A model generated the notes under the pieces. It was not told where the DNA came from. It did not search any database and saw only the letters and a program-made list of their open reading frames with translations. The translations under genes were made by a program, and so were the position numbers. Shown here piece after piece: positions 53,810 through 63,560 of a stretch of 64,000 bases of DNA; within the stretch, counting starts at the first letter, position 1; each line of letters opens with the position of its first letter. The stretch is from NCBI RefSeq assembly GCF_009910675.1, contig NZ_RSEJ01000002.1, forward strand, positions 211,923-275,922, read 5' to 3'. This DNA is from Photobacterium alginatilyticum (GTDB taxonomy: Bacteria > Pseudomonadota > Gammaproteobacteria > Enterobacterales > Vibrionaceae).

Positions 53810-54889
53810 TTAGATTCCTGCTCTTGCTTTCATGTATTCTTGAATTTCATTTAATGTATGTTGCTTAATATCTGCGCCATTAAGCCAGGCTTTCTGCCAA
53901 ACCACGATACGATTTAGCGTTTCTTCCAGCCCCCAAACAGGCTGCCAGTTTAGACGCATCTTTGCTTTGGAACAGTCCAGCTTCAAATAATGTGCTTCGT
54001 GAGGGTGCTCTCCCTCAGTTAAATACCAACTAGCATCTGAACCCCATTGATGTACGAGATTTTCCACAATCCACTGAACAGGTTTTGCATCATCTTCACG
54101 GGGCCCGAAGTTCCAGCCTTCAGCATAGTCGGTGCCATTTTCGTACAAATGTTCTGCAATCGTGATATACCCGGATAAAGGCTCAAGTACATGCTGCCAG
54201 GGCCGAACAGCATGCGGGCTACGAATTTCAACTGCATCCCCATTTGAAAATGCTTTTAACATATCAGGTATAAGCCGGTCATCGGCCCAATCGCCACCAC
54301 CAATGACATTACCAGCTCGAACAGATGCTAGCGCACACCCATGCTCTTCATACTTATCTTCGTTAAAGAATGATTGGCGGTATGAAGAAGCAACAAGTTC
54401 AGCACATCCTTTACTGTTACTATATGGGTCATATCCCCCCATTGCTTCTTCTTCACGATATCCCCAAACCCATTCCCGATTCTCATAGCATTTATCACTT
54501 GTGATATTAACGACAGCCTTAATGCTACCAACTTGCTTAACAGCTTCAAGCAAATGAACGGTTCCCATTACATTAGTAGAATAAGTACCTATAGGGTCAT
54601 CATAAGAAAGGCGGACGAGGGGCTGAGCCGCCATATGAAAAACTATTTCTGGTTGAAACAGAGAAATACTATCTCGAAGCTGTTCAAAGTTCCTAATATC
54701 GCCTTCTTCATTCTCCACACACCCGCCAACTCGTGCTTCCTCATATAGGCTAGGTGTTGTTGGAGCCGGTAAAGAGTAACCTTTGACGATAGCTCCCATT
54801 TCGTGTAGCCATAACGACAGCCAACTCCCTTTAAACCCGGTATGTCCTGTAACAAAGACCTTCTTTCCCCGCCAAAAATCAGGATTCAT
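53810..54889 (-). CDS. ddhB: CDP-glucose 4,6-dehydratase
   Basis: RfbG/DdhB converts CDP-glucose to CDP-4-keto-6-deoxyglucose. The 359-residue SDR begins [20 protein letters not shown], which matches the family start exactly, so the ATG at 54889 (GGGAG upstream) is preferred over an upstream in-frame codon at 54910. [10 protein letters not shown] (about 129) and the catalytic [11 protein letters not shown] (Tyr-x3-Lys) follow. The start codon comes 2 bp after the ddhA stop. Confidence 0.95.
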   Translation of the reverse strand: MNPDFWRGKKVFVTGHTGFKGSWLSLWLHEMGAIVKGYSLPAPTTPSLYEEARVGGCVENEEGDIRNFEQLRDSISLFQPEIVFHMAAQPLVRLSYDDPIGTYSTNVMGTVHLLEAVKQVGSIKAVVNITSDKCYENREWVWGYREEEAMGGYDPYSNSKGCAELVASSYRQSFFNEDKYEEHGCALASVRAGNVIGGGDWADDRLIPDMLKAFSNGDAVEIRSPHAVRPWQHVLEPLSGYITIAEHLYENGTDYAEGWNFGPREDDAKPVQWIVENLVHQWGSDASWYLTEGEHPHEAHYLKLDCSKAKMRLNWQPVWGLEETLNRIVVWQKAWLNGADIKQHTLNEIQEYMKARAGI

Positions 54890-54891
54890 AT

Positions 54892-55665
54892 TTACTCCCA
54901 GACTTTCCAAGGTGCTTCACCGTCTTGCCAAAGATTTTCTAAATAAACTTTATCACGCAGCGTGTCCATTGGTTGCCAAAAACCATGATGTTCATAGGCC
55001 ATGAGCTCCCCTTCTTCTGCAAGCTTGTTAAGTGGGTACTGTTCCCAAGTGCAACTATCATCGTCAATGTATTCTAATACATCTGGACTTAGTACAAAGA
55101 ATCCCCCATTAATAAGAGCTCCATCACCCTTTGGCTTTTCTTTAAAGCTACTAACTCGTCCGTTGTCGATGTCTAAAGCACCAAAACGCCCTGGTGGAAA
55201 TGTTGCAGTAAGAGTTGCTTTTTTACCATGCGACTTGTGGAAGTCAATCGTACGCGAGATATCTATATCACTAACACCATCACCGTATGTAAAACAAAAT
55301 GCATCTTCATCTTTCAGGTAATTAGCAACACGACCAAGACGTCCCCCCGTCATCGAATTATCACCAGTATCTACTAATGTGACAGTCCATGGTTCAGCAC
55401 GCTTACGGTGAACTTCCATTTTATTTTGCTTCATATCAAATGTAACATCGGACATATGCAAGAAATAATTAGCAAAATATTCTTTAATTACATAGCCTTT
55501 ATATCCACAGCAAATGATAAAATCATTAATCCCATGTGCAGAATACTGCTTCATGATATGCCACAGTATTGGCTTACCACCGATTTCGACCATTGGCTTA
55601 GGTTTTACTGATGTTTCTTCGCTAAGGCGAGTCCCTAAACCACCGGCTAGGATGACAGCTTTCAT
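54892..55665 (-). CDS. ddhA: Glucose-1-phosphate cytidylyltransferase
   Basis: RfbF/DdhA makes CDP-glucose from glucose 1-phosphate and CTP, the entry step to CDP-3,6-dideoxyhexoses. The 257-residue protein matches the usual RfbF length. It shows [20 protein letters not shown] (1-20), the [15 protein letters not shown] motif and [10 protein letters not shown] for metal/nucleotide binding. The start ATG at 55665 has GGAG 6 nt upstream; an in-frame TTG upstream (55677) is discarded. It precedes ddhB by 2 bp. Confidence 0.95.
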   Translation of the reverse strand: MKAVILAGGLGTRLSEETSVKPKPMVEIGGKPILWHIMKQYSAHGINDFIICCGYKGYVIKEYFANYFLHMSDVTFDMKQNKMEVHRKRAEPWTVTLVDTGDNSMTGGRLGRVANYLKDEDAFCFTYGDGVSDIDISRTIDFHKSHGKKATLTATFPPGRFGALDIDNGRVSSFKEKPKGDGALINGGFFVLSPDVLEYIDDDSCTWEQYPLNKLAEEGELMAYEHHGFWQPMDTLRDKVYLENLWQDGEAPWKVWE

Positions 55666-55685
55666 TGGTATCTCCAATTTAAAAA

Positions 55686-56651
55686 TTATTTTGAGGGGGT
55701 GAATGCATCTGAGTAGAAACTATCTTGTAATAGTCCTTTCTCAAAAAAAGTATGCTTTGCCGTATCAATCATGATAGGAGAACCACATGCATAAACGTCA
55801 TACTTTTCCAAGGATTCAAAATCCTCACAAACGGCCTGATGAACAAGTCCTTTGCGTCCGCTCCAATCACCATTACCGGATAGTACAGGTATATAATGAA
55901 AATTAGATTTTTCTTTAGCTATAGTTTCTAGTGATTCAAGATAAAAACCTTCACTTGAGGGCATTCCCCAATAGATATAAACCTCTCTAGGATCTTCATT
56001 TTTGATTAGCTCTTCTACAATGGCTTTGACTGGGGCAACTCCTGTACCCCCTGCCAATAAGATTAGTGGTCTAGTACTGTCACGAACAAAGAAAGTTCCT
56101 TTAGGGCCTTCAATTCGCATTAATTGATTATCTTTTAGTTCGCCGAAAATCAACTCTGACATCTGGCCATTTGGAACCTTACGAATGTGAAGCTCTAATT
56201 CCTTACATTCCCTTTTTGCATTAGCTATGGAGTAACTACGTTTAACACCTTTAAAATTTAAATCAACATACTGCCCGGGAAGGTAATCAAACTTTGCTGT
56301 AGGAGGAAAGCGAAATCTAATAACAACAATATCTTGGGTAACATACTCAAATGCTGCAACTTTACATGGTAAAGTCTGTTGTTTGATATGTGCTAATTCT
56401 GGATAGTAATTAGCTTTTAGTACTGCATCCGATAGTGCTTTCGACTGGCAGGTTAAAATAGTTCCAGTATCAACTACTACACCATTTTCATTCTCAACTG
56501 TACCAGATAACAGTTCAACAGAGCATGCTCCACATTCACCAGTCTTACAACTGTGCTCCAAAGGAATTGATTGAGAAATAGCATCTTCTAATAAATTCAT
56601 ATCGCTTTTAAAGCATTTACCAGATGGATGAATTTCAATATTAAACGTCAT
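55686..56651 (-). CDS. ddhD: CDP-6-deoxy-delta-3,4-glucoseen reductase (E3)
   Basis: DdhD (AscD-like) supplies electrons from NADH to the DdhC dehydrase. The 321-residue protein has a plant-type [2Fe-2S] ferredoxin domain (1-90; Cys35, Cys40, Cys43, Cys68) and then an FAD-binding domain (PGQYVDLNF and RSYSIAN, about 125-142). A C-terminal NAD-binding domain follows ([14 protein letters not shown], about 212-225, and [10 protein letters not shown]). The domain order is that of the E3 reductase. It is the first of the ddhD-A-B-C genes on the minus strand and ends 20 bp before ddhA. Confidence 0.94.
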   Translation of the reverse strand: MTFNIEIHPSGKCFKSDMNLLEDAISQSIPLEHSCKTGECGACSVELLSGTVENENGVVVDTGTILTCQSKALSDAVLKANYYPELAHIKQQTLPCKVAAFEYVTQDIVVIRFRFPPTAKFDYLPGQYVDLNFKGVKRSYSIANAKRECKELELHIRKVPNGQMSELIFGELKDNQLMRIEGPKGTFFVRDSTRPLILLAGGTGVAPVKAIVEELIKNEDPREVYIYWGMPSSEGFYLESLETIAKEKSNFHYIPVLSGNGDWSGRKGLVHQAVCEDFESLEKYDVYACGSPIMIDTAKHTFFEKGLLQDSFYSDAFTPSK

Positions 56652-56679
56652 AATAACACCAAAAAAATATTAACTTCAT

Positions 56680-58341
56680 TTATTTTTTATAAATATATTT
56701 AGGTAAGCCAGAGATCGAACCTGTATTATAATTATCAAGCATAAAAGAATAGTCATCTATGCAAGTCGCCACGTTACTAAGCAACTTTTCAAACTGTATA
56801 AAATTCAATATTCCCGTGTTACCACCGACACCAAACCTTAAATTATTCGTGCATTTGTACGAGTCTAATGAAAAGTTCGGCTTTACTATTTTAACTAGTT
56901 TATATCCATGTTCATTTACATACTTGTTATATTCTGTAAAATTGTAGTGAGGATATTCTGGGCTTAAAATAACCACACCTGGATCAAATTTACCTAGACT
57001 ATCGAATCCATCACAGCCTTGCCATGCATGGCAACCATTGGATTTATATGGTTGTGGCATTGCAACATCAGGGGAATAAGCGATAGTTACATCTTTTTCT
57101 AATTGTTTTATATAATTCCAAGTAGAATATTCTGTACCAAGACCATCAGTAAAAAACCTATAATGGGATGAAAACACAGAATATGCAGCATTTGAGATTG
57201 CATTACACGAAACTAACAATAGCGCAACAGAAAGTAGAACTCTTTTTACGATTACATTAGAAAGTGTATTAATGACAAGATGAGAGAAATACACCACGTT
57301 AAATATTGCAAATACATAAAGTGGGTAAAGATAGAGTAAACTAATAAATATTCTTGCCTTATACATAAATAGGAATGAGCATAATATCGTAATTATAACA
57401 CTACAAATATAGACCCAATTCACTCTCCTAAAAAACATCAAAAGCAATGCAATTAGGAAATTAAGACAAAACACAATGCTATTTGAAAGTTCATTGAACC
57501 ATGTATCAAATGCCTCGCTTATACCCACTGACGAATGAGCAGAAGCTAATTCAGATTGAGCTTTTATAAATGCACTAAAGTGCAAAAAAGCATAAGGGTG
57601 AATAATAAAGAAAGTAATTAGAAATACAATCGTAGAATATAACACTAACTTTACTATATCTTTCACTGTTAAGCTATAATGTACATTCCTATAAAGCCAT
57701 ACAAAAAATACAATTCCAATTAGTACATTTACAATAAAAAATGGCTGTTTTGCAAGTGCTGAAAGAGAGAAAAGAACGACTGCAACAATGAACTTAGGGT
57801 ATGATAATATTTTATCTTTGCTTATATCCAGAAGAACTATTAACCCGACACACTGAAGCAACATGCCTAATGACTCCGGATGAATCGTCAAAAAATAATG
57901 TGAAGATACTGGATCAAACAAAAAGTAAAGTACCGCAAGAGCAGATACTGTTTTCGTAAACAAATGTCTACTTAATGTATATAGGCAAAAAGTTAACGCT
58001 AGACCAATGATAAAAAGGTTAAGCCTAACTATAACATTAAAACTCTCATCGCTAGCCAGCCCAAAGAGCTTAGCAAACATTATGACAACAAAATTTACCG
58101 AAAAATAAGTCCATCCATAGTATTTTGAGTGATATGAGTCGCCCATATTGTAATATGGGTAAGAAGTAAGAGTATGAAGAGAGTCAACAATAGAATGCGG
58201 GTCTATAGCCATGAACTCAACGGATTCTACTCTTGAGATAATGCTAATGGCATAGATAAGAGTATAAATTACCCCTATCGCAAACATAATAAGATAGTCA
58301 GATCTATTTAAATCTCTAACTGAAGTAACTTTCATTGTCAT
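56680..58341 (-). CDS. GT-C-type membrane glycosyltransferase candidate (GtrC-like role)
   Basis: The 553-residue protein has about ten to twelve transmembrane helices in the first 400 residues and a soluble C-terminal domain of about 130 residues containing several Cys. The first periplasmic loop (after the first helix) carries an acidic FMAIDPHSIVDSLHTL motif, as expected for GT-C enzymes that use polyprenyl-phosphate sugars. I recognise no specific family. Located beside the CDP-yersiniose genes and in the same strand as gtrA and gtrB, it could be the serotype-specific transferase of a three-gene Gtr system. Confidence 0.6.
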   Translation of the reverse strand: MTMKVTSVRDLNRSDYLIMFAIGVIYTLIYAISIISRVESVEFMAIDPHSIVDSLHTLTSYPYYNMGDSYHSKYYGWTYFSVNFVVIMFAKLFGLASDESFNVIVRLNLFIIGLALTFCLYTLSRHLFTKTVSALAVLYFLFDPVSSHYFLTIHPESLGMLLQCVGLIVLLDISKDKILSYPKFIVAVVLFSLSALAKQPFFIVNVLIGIVFFVWLYRNVHYSLTVKDIVKLVLYSTIVFLITFFIIHPYAFLHFSAFIKAQSELASAHSSVGISEAFDTWFNELSNSIVFCLNFLIALLLMFFRRVNWVYICSVIITILCSFLFMYKARIFISLLYLYPLYVFAIFNVVYFSHLVINTLSNVIVKRVLLSVALLLVSCNAISNAAYSVFSSHYRFFTDGLGTEYSTWNYIKQLEKDVTIAYSPDVAMPQPYKSNGCHAWQGCDGFDSLGKFDPGVVILSPEYPHYNFTEYNKYVNEHGYKLVKIVKPNFSLDSYKCTNNLRFGVGGNTGILNFIQFEKLLSNVATCIDDYSFMLDNYNTGSISGLPKYIYKK

Positions 58342-58381
58342 TAAATCCCTGTAAGCATAAGGTTAACCTATAACTCATATT

Positions 58382-59299
58382 CTAAAACACTCTTTTCAGA
58401 CTTAATGAAAAAAATTTCAGCAGCCGGAAAAACCATTTTTGACTTGAAAAAAAGCGTGGCAATAATAACGTAAATCGTATAATAACATCTTTATAATTAC
58501 CTTTATTCAAAGACTGAATAAGATAATCAAATCGAGCTGTTTCAGCGAAATGTCTTGCTGAAGATTCATACCCATAATGTTCTATTATATAATTCGCTGC
58601 ATCAACACGCTCTTCAAGAAAAAGTGTCGTGTCCATTATACTCGCACCATGTTTTCTATATCGTACTAACAATTCAGGAATATAAACAACACCACCGAGT
58701 AAAGCAGCTTCTACCGCAATAAGATAGTCATTCACATATCTCAATTTTTGATTGTATTTTAATTTCTCAAGTGCAACACGTCGAAAACAAAGGGTTGGTG
58801 TCGGTATTATCGCTTCTGCAATAACCTTCTCAATATTTTCACTTGGTTTAAACAGAAAATTAAAATGATTCAAAATGGTTTTACTAGTTGAGCTATTAAA
58901 CCATTGCATATTAGAATAGCAAAGATGTCTTTCTTTATTAGCCTCCAACGCTTCCACTTGTCGCTCAACTTTTGTTTTGAACATTAAATCATCGCCCGCA
59001 AACGGGATGATATACTCTACTTCTTTGTCATTTAGAGCCATTTCCACAACAGAATTAAAATTCTCTGCCACACCAGTATTTTGGCTTTTAATATTAATAG
59101 ATATTGGATACTTGTTTTTATTGCTATCAACAAAGTTATTTAACACTTCGGCAGTTCGATCTGTTGAACAATCATCTGAAACAAAAATAACTATATTTTT
59201 GTACGTTTGTTCTAAAACTGAAGCTAAACATGACTCAATATATTTCTCATGATTATAGCATGCGATTGATACAGCTACCTTTGGTTGATTTGTATCCAT
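58382..59299 (-). CDS. Family 2 glycosyltransferase
   Basis: The 305-residue protein has a GT2 core: VAVSIACYNHEKYIESCLAS at the start, FVSDDCSTDRTAEVL (about 38-52) and FAGDDLMF (about 98) as the metal-binding motif. No clear membrane helix is present, though the C-terminal tail is basic and aromatic. The start at 59299 has AAGG upstream and lies 1 bp after the stop codon of the ABC transporter gene; a longer open frame (to 59362) would overlap it. Cytoplasmic extension of the lipid-linked repeat unit is likely; the donor cannot be predicted. Confidence 0.85.
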   Translation of the reverse strand: MDTNQPKVAVSIACYNHEKYIESCLASVLEQTYKNIVIFVSDDCSTDRTAEVLNNFVDSNKNKYPISINIKSQNTGVAENFNSVVEMALNDKEVEYIIPFAGDDLMFKTKVERQVEALEANKERHLCYSNMQWFNSSTSKTILNHFNFLFKPSENIEKVIAEAIIPTPTLCFRRVALEKLKYNQKLRYVNDYLIAVEAALLGGVVYIPELLVRYRKHGASIMDTTLFLEERVDAANYIIEHYGYESSARHFAETARFDYLIQSLNKGNYKDVIIRFTLLLPRFFSSQKWFFRLLKFFSLSLKRVF

Positions 59300-59300
59300 T

Positions 59301-61082
59301 TTAGTACCTTGATAACTCAACCATATTCTTAAACTCCTCATTTTCTTTTGACAAAGTCTCAAATCCCCCTACCGCAGAAATCGTTCCTTCATTGAATACA
59401 AAAAGCTTATCGGCATTTTTAATTGTTGATAATCTATGGGCTATAACGATAATAGTTCTCTCACCCTTTAAGTTTGTGATCACTTTAGAAATATCATTTT
59501 CTGTGGTCGCATCGAGGGCAGAAGTTGCTTCATCCAGAACAATGATCTCTCGATTGAAATAGAGAGCTCGAGCAATAATTACCCGTTGCCTTTGTCCACC
59601 TGACAATTTCTTTCCGTTCTCACCGAGTAAGTAGTCTAAGCCTAGTTCGTTTACTAGATCTTTCATTCCAGCTTTCTGAAGAGCCTTTAGAACCTCTTCA
59701 TCGTTAATCTCGTGACTAGGAACCCCAAAGGCAACATTATCTCTAATTGATGCATTTAAGATAAATGGGCTTTGACTAACGTAACTGACATTATTTCTTA
59801 TTCCCTTATACTCTGATAAAGAAACTTCGCTACCATCAATAAAAACTTTTCCTGATGAAATTGTTAATAACCCAGAAAGAACATCGGCAAAGGTTGTTTT
59901 CCCGGCACCTGAAGAGCCTACTACACCAATAAACTCACCTTTATTGATGACTGCATCAACATTCTTTAAGCCTTTTCCATTTTTACCATCGTAAGAGAAG
60001 CTTATGTTATCAAAACTAATATTATCTCTAAAATCAAGACAATTTCTTGCTACATCAATTTGGTCTGCAACGGCTTTAAATTCATTTTGAATTGTTTCTA
60101 CAGCATTAATAGAAGACTTAATCTGAGAGTAGCAATAAAGAACTCTATTCATCATAGGAGCTAATCTTATGGCAACGGCTGCCAATAATGTAATGCTCGC
60201 AATGCCTTCAGCTGGGTTAGTAGATGTTAGCAAAATATACGATATAAACATAACTATACCGAACATTAAGATGGCTTCTGTTAAATAAATAGGAATATAC
60301 TGAATAAGCATATTCGTTTTATCTAACTCACTAACATTTCTATTCGAGACGTTATACTTACCTAGGAAAACATCTTCTTTCCCTATAAGTTTTGTATCTT
60401 TGACCCCTGCTAGCGCCATGGTAAGAATGCCAATATTCTCCTGACTTGCTTTAACATATTTATCGTTAACGTTTTTTGTCACCTTACGAATAACTTTCAT
60501 TTGTAAAACAATCAGACCACCAACAACAACACCAGTTAATATTGATATTCCGGAATATTGTGACAGCAGAACTAGCAACAACGCTAAACAAACGATCGTA
60601 TTTGAAACCAACATTATACATTGAATCAGATACGAATTTACCGCACGACTTACCACTGCAGTAAGATTGTTGATGATTACTGAAGAATCTTTTGTTAGGT
60701 GAAATGTTAATGGTGCTCGTATATATGATCCCATTAAGTTCGAACATATATCATTCCGCCAATCTCTAACAAGATTAAATTGGAATCTCTGCTGAACCAA
60801 CATGTATATATTCTTTAATATAAACGACATCCCTACACAGAATGCAATAAACACTAAAAAATAGGTTGTATTAGGGAAGTTTAATAATTCATATATATAT
60901 CTAATCTTTTCACTTTCAACAATCACATCTGGGTTCATTGAAATCGTTATTAAAGGATATAATAGAGCCACTCCAATAACTTCAAATGAAGCTGCAACAA
61001 TTGCAGATAATAAAACTAATATTATGCGTAATCGAAATTTTGCTCCGTAATCTCTTACGAAATCAAGAAACAAATTAAACAT
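59301..61082 (-). CDS. ABC transporter, permease-ATPase fusion (PglK/MsbA-type flippase)
   Basis: The 593-residue half-transporter has six transmembrane helices (about 15-330) and a C-terminal ATPase. Walker A is GSSGAGKTTFADVL, the signature is LSGGQRQRVIIARAL, Walker B is IIVLDEATSAL and the switch is IVIAHRLS. Among polysaccharide clusters, this type includes PglK, which flips undecaprenyl-linked oligosaccharide, and MsbA. Given the two glycosyltransferase genes on either side (overlap or gap of a few bp), a flippase for lipid-linked oligosaccharide is likely. It would be an alternative or addition to the Wzx candidate at 24321-25445. Confidence 0.88.
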   Translation of the reverse strand: MFNLFLDFVRDYGAKFRLRIILVLLSAIVAASFEVIGVALLYPLITISMNPDVIVESEKIRYIYELLNFPNTTYFLVFIAFCVGMSFILKNIYMLVQQRFQFNLVRDWRNDICSNLMGSYIRAPLTFHLTKDSSVIINNLTAVVSRAVNSYLIQCIMLVSNTIVCLALLLVLLSQYSGISILTGVVVGGLIVLQMKVIRKVTKNVNDKYVKASQENIGILTMALAGVKDTKLIGKEDVFLGKYNVSNRNVSELDKTNMLIQYIPIYLTEAILMFGIVMFISYILLTSTNPAEGIASITLLAAVAIRLAPMMNRVLYCYSQIKSSINAVETIQNEFKAVADQIDVARNCLDFRDNISFDNISFSYDGKNGKGLKNVDAVINKGEFIGVVGSSGAGKTTFADVLSGLLTISSGKVFIDGSEVSLSEYKGIRNNVSYVSQSPFILNASIRDNVAFGVPSHEINDEEVLKALQKAGMKDLVNELGLDYLLGENGKKLSGGQRQRVIIARALYFNREIIVLDEATSALDATTENDISKVITNLKGERTIIVIAHRLSTIKNADKLFVFNEGTISAVGGFETLSKENEEFKNMVELSRY

Positions 61083-62451
61083 TATCTAATTCCATAACTG
61101 ACTTAACTAAGTTGTAGTCAACTTTGATTCCAAGGCTTGTAGCCACTGTGTACAAAAAACTGTGGGTTTGTTTTGGTGTAAGTCTCGCTGCCAATAGTAT
61201 AAGATTAATATATTGCTTATATACGTCTGATATGTATCTTTCACGATGCATATAAATAGTATTGAACTTTTCGTCAGAGTTATTAATTAATTCAATACCA
61301 GTAGCTTCTGAGATTTCTTTGAAGCGATGCTTCCAGCGACCTTTTTCTTCAATACAAGCTTGACTTGCTGAAACTAATTCAGAACGATATACATCATCAT
61401 TTAGTAAACGTTTCGCTAGTTCATGAGCCTCCCCTGTAGATTTATACATAGGGAGGTTTACATAACCTTTAGTGAATTTTTCAATACCTGCGTTATAGCT
61501 TGATAGCAAGCACCCATTGGAAGCCATTATATCCATAATGCGCCATGGAAAACATTCTACTGCTTGAGCATGGGAAACGTTCAAGCAAACACGACTCGAA
61601 TTATAAATATCTTGATTGTGTTTCAACGAGTAAACAGACCTTGGATTAAACGCTAGTGCTAAGTTTGGTGAGTAAGCAACTGTATTATACCAACTAGAGT
61701 TGCCATATAAACTTAGCCCTAACTCGTTAACAGCATTTAAGACATTAGTTCGGTCTTGGCTGCTATTAATTGCACCAAAATCATCTGGTTCCATATAATC
61801 TAATATAAAATCCAGTTTTTTCTCTTTAAGGTATTTTTCTGGTTCAACATAGAAGTTATTCGCTAAATATTTCACAGCATCTTTAACTTCTTGCTTATTA
61901 TGCTTCTTTAGTAAGTTCGCTAAGCTTGTCGGGCCAGAAAAATTGCTTCCAATAAAGCTAATATTTGCGGAAAATTCTAAATTTTCACTAACAACAGCTG
62001 TACCAGAGTTAATAATAAAGACATTTTCATCTTTTGCACCAATAGCTTTTAGTTGAGTTACGACATCGTTGGATAAGCAAAAATATAAATATCTATTGGG
62101 GTCTTTCTTTATTCTTTCCTGATCATTGTAATACGGTAGTGAGTCAGCTTGCCAAATGGCAATAGGACAGTCACACAACTCTTCAATAAATGACAACTTC
62201 GAGTTATTAAAACTGATGACCAGATCCGGATTAAATTCTGTTATATCTGAAGTTAACTTCTTTAGTTTTAAAAACCCAGACTCTTCGTTTTCGCTATTCC
62301 ATGACTTTTTTAAAAATTCTGCGGTGTTGCACACCATCACTTCATTGTTATATCGCTCAAGTTCACTAATTAACCCTTCATAGTAACTAATTAACTTAAA
62401 CTGTCCATCAACATAAATATGTGATGAAAAACATAATAAAATTTTTGCCAT
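61075..62451 (-). CDS. CgeB-like glycosyltransferase
   Basis: The 458-residue protein resembles the CgeB/DUF3880 plus Glyco_trans_1_2 architecture. The N-terminal half has Rossmann-like strands (ILLCFSSHIYV; PDLVISFNNS; CPIAIWQADSLPYY, an IxWxxDxP-type motif), and the C-terminal half (from about 240) has YSLKHNQDIYNSSRVCLNVSH and ECFPWRIMDIMASNGCLLS. That C-terminal pattern is usual for GT-B glycosyltransferases of this type. No membrane helix is present. The gene overlaps the ABC transporter gene by 8 bp and follows the aminotransferase by 5 bp. Confidence 0.8.
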   Translation of the reverse strand: MAKILLCFSSHIYVDGQFKLISYYEGLISELERYNNEVMVCNTAEFLKKSWNSENEESGFLKLKKLTSDITEFNPDLVISFNNSKLSFIEELCDCPIAIWQADSLPYYNDQERIKKDPNRYLYFCLSNDVVTQLKAIGAKDENVFIINSGTAVVSENLEFSANISFIGSNFSGPTSLANLLKKHNKQEVKDAVKYLANNFYVEPEKYLKEKKLDFILDYMEPDDFGAINSSQDRTNVLNAVNELGLSLYGNSSWYNTVAYSPNLALAFNPRSVYSLKHNQDIYNSSRVCLNVSHAQAVECFPWRIMDIMASNGCLLSSYNAGIEKFTKGYVNLPMYKSTGEAHELAKRLLNDDVYRSELVSASQACIEEKGRWKHRFKEISEATGIELINNSDEKFNTIYMHRERYISDVYKQYINLILLAARLTPKQTHSFLYTVATSLGIKVDYNLVKSVMELDNV

Positions 62452-62456
62452 TATTC

Positions 62457-63560
62457 TTATGCCTTAAACTCATTAACTTTTTTAATGATATAAGATACAT
62501 CCGTCTCACTCATCACAGGACTAATAGGCAGACTTAATACCTGATTATGAATTTCTTCAGTCAAAGGCAGCGATATATCATTTAATTCATTATAAGCCTT
62601 TTGTTTATGAGGCGGAATTGGGTAATGTACTAAAGTAGCAATACCTTCATCTTCCAAGTGTTTGATAAGCTCGCTACGGAATTCAGTCTTAACGACAAAC
62701 AAATGCCATACATTAAATTCTTTAGATTCAATGACAGGTAACGATACTAATGGGTTTGAAATCTCACTTGTATATCTTTCGGCAATACTTTGCCTTGCTA
62801 CAATTTCTTCATCTAAGTGTGCAAGCTTAACTCTAAGCATTGCTGCTTGAATTTCATCCAGACGGCTATTTACGCCTTGATAAACATTTTCATACTTACG
62901 GCCTGAACCATAATTCCTCAGCGATTTTAATACAGAGGCTAACTGTTGGTCGTTTGTTGTTATTGCCCCTGCATCACCCAACGCACCTAAATTTTTTCCT
63001 GGATAGAAACTAAATCCAGCAGCGTGTCCCCAGTTACCAGCTTTCTTTCCTCCGCGCTTCGAACCGTGTGCCTGCGCACAATCTTCTAAAACAAGAAGAT
63101 TGTGTTTTTCAGCAATTTCCATGATTTCAGGCATTGGAGAGATCTTTCCATACAAGTGAACAGGTAAGATCGCTTTTGTTCTCTCTGTAATCGCGTTCTT
63201 AATCATCTCTGGTGAGAGATTGTAGCTTGTTTCATCTGGTTCGACTAAAACAGGAACTAAATCGTTCTCAGTAACTGCTAAGACTGAAGCAATATATGTA
63301 TTGGCTGGAACAATAACTTCATCTCCAGCTTGCAATCTACCTAATTCTTTCCATGCACGAAGAACTAATGTCAATGCATCAAGACCATTGGCAACCCCAA
63401 TAGCAAACTTAGTACCACAATACTCTGCAAACTCTTGTTCAAAAAGCTCTAGTTCTTTACCCATGATATACCAGCCAGAGTCAATAACTCGACTACAAGC
63501 TTCTTTCAGTTCAGACTGATACTGTTTATTAATAGCTTTTAAATCTAGAAAATTAATCAT
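62457..63560 (-). CDS. dTDP-3-amino-3,6-dideoxyhexose transaminase (FdtB/QdtB-like)
   Basis: The 367-residue DegT-family aminotransferase has Schiff-base Lys189 in [15 protein letters not shown] and Asp160 in [11 protein letters not shown]. The overall sequence is of the FdtB/QdtB type, which aminates dTDP-3-keto-6-deoxyhexose at C3. The gene overlaps the acyltransferase gene upstream by 8 bp, and an FdtC-like acetyltransferase is the natural partner. The keto-isomerase and RmlA/RmlB needed for the substrate would have to be beyond the right edge or elsewhere in the genome. A VioA-type 4-aminotransferase is less likely because of the neighbour. Confidence 0.85.
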   Translation of the reverse strand: MINFLDLKAINKQYQSELKEACSRVIDSGWYIMGKELELFEQEFAEYCGTKFAIGVANGLDALTLVLRAWKELGRLQAGDEVIVPANTYIASVLAVTENDLVPVLVEPDETSYNLSPEMIKNAITERTKAILPVHLYGKISPMPEIMEIAEKHNLLVLEDCAQAHGSKRGGKKAGNWGHAAGFSFYPGKNLGALGDAGAITTNDQQLASVLKSLRNYGSGRKYENVYQGVNSRLDEIQAAMLRVKLAHLDEEIVARQSIAERYTSEISNPLVSLPVIESKEFNVWHLFVVKTEFRSELIKHLEDEGIATLVHYPIPPHKQKAYNELNDISLPLTEEIHNQVLSLPISPVMSETDVSYIIKKVNEFKA

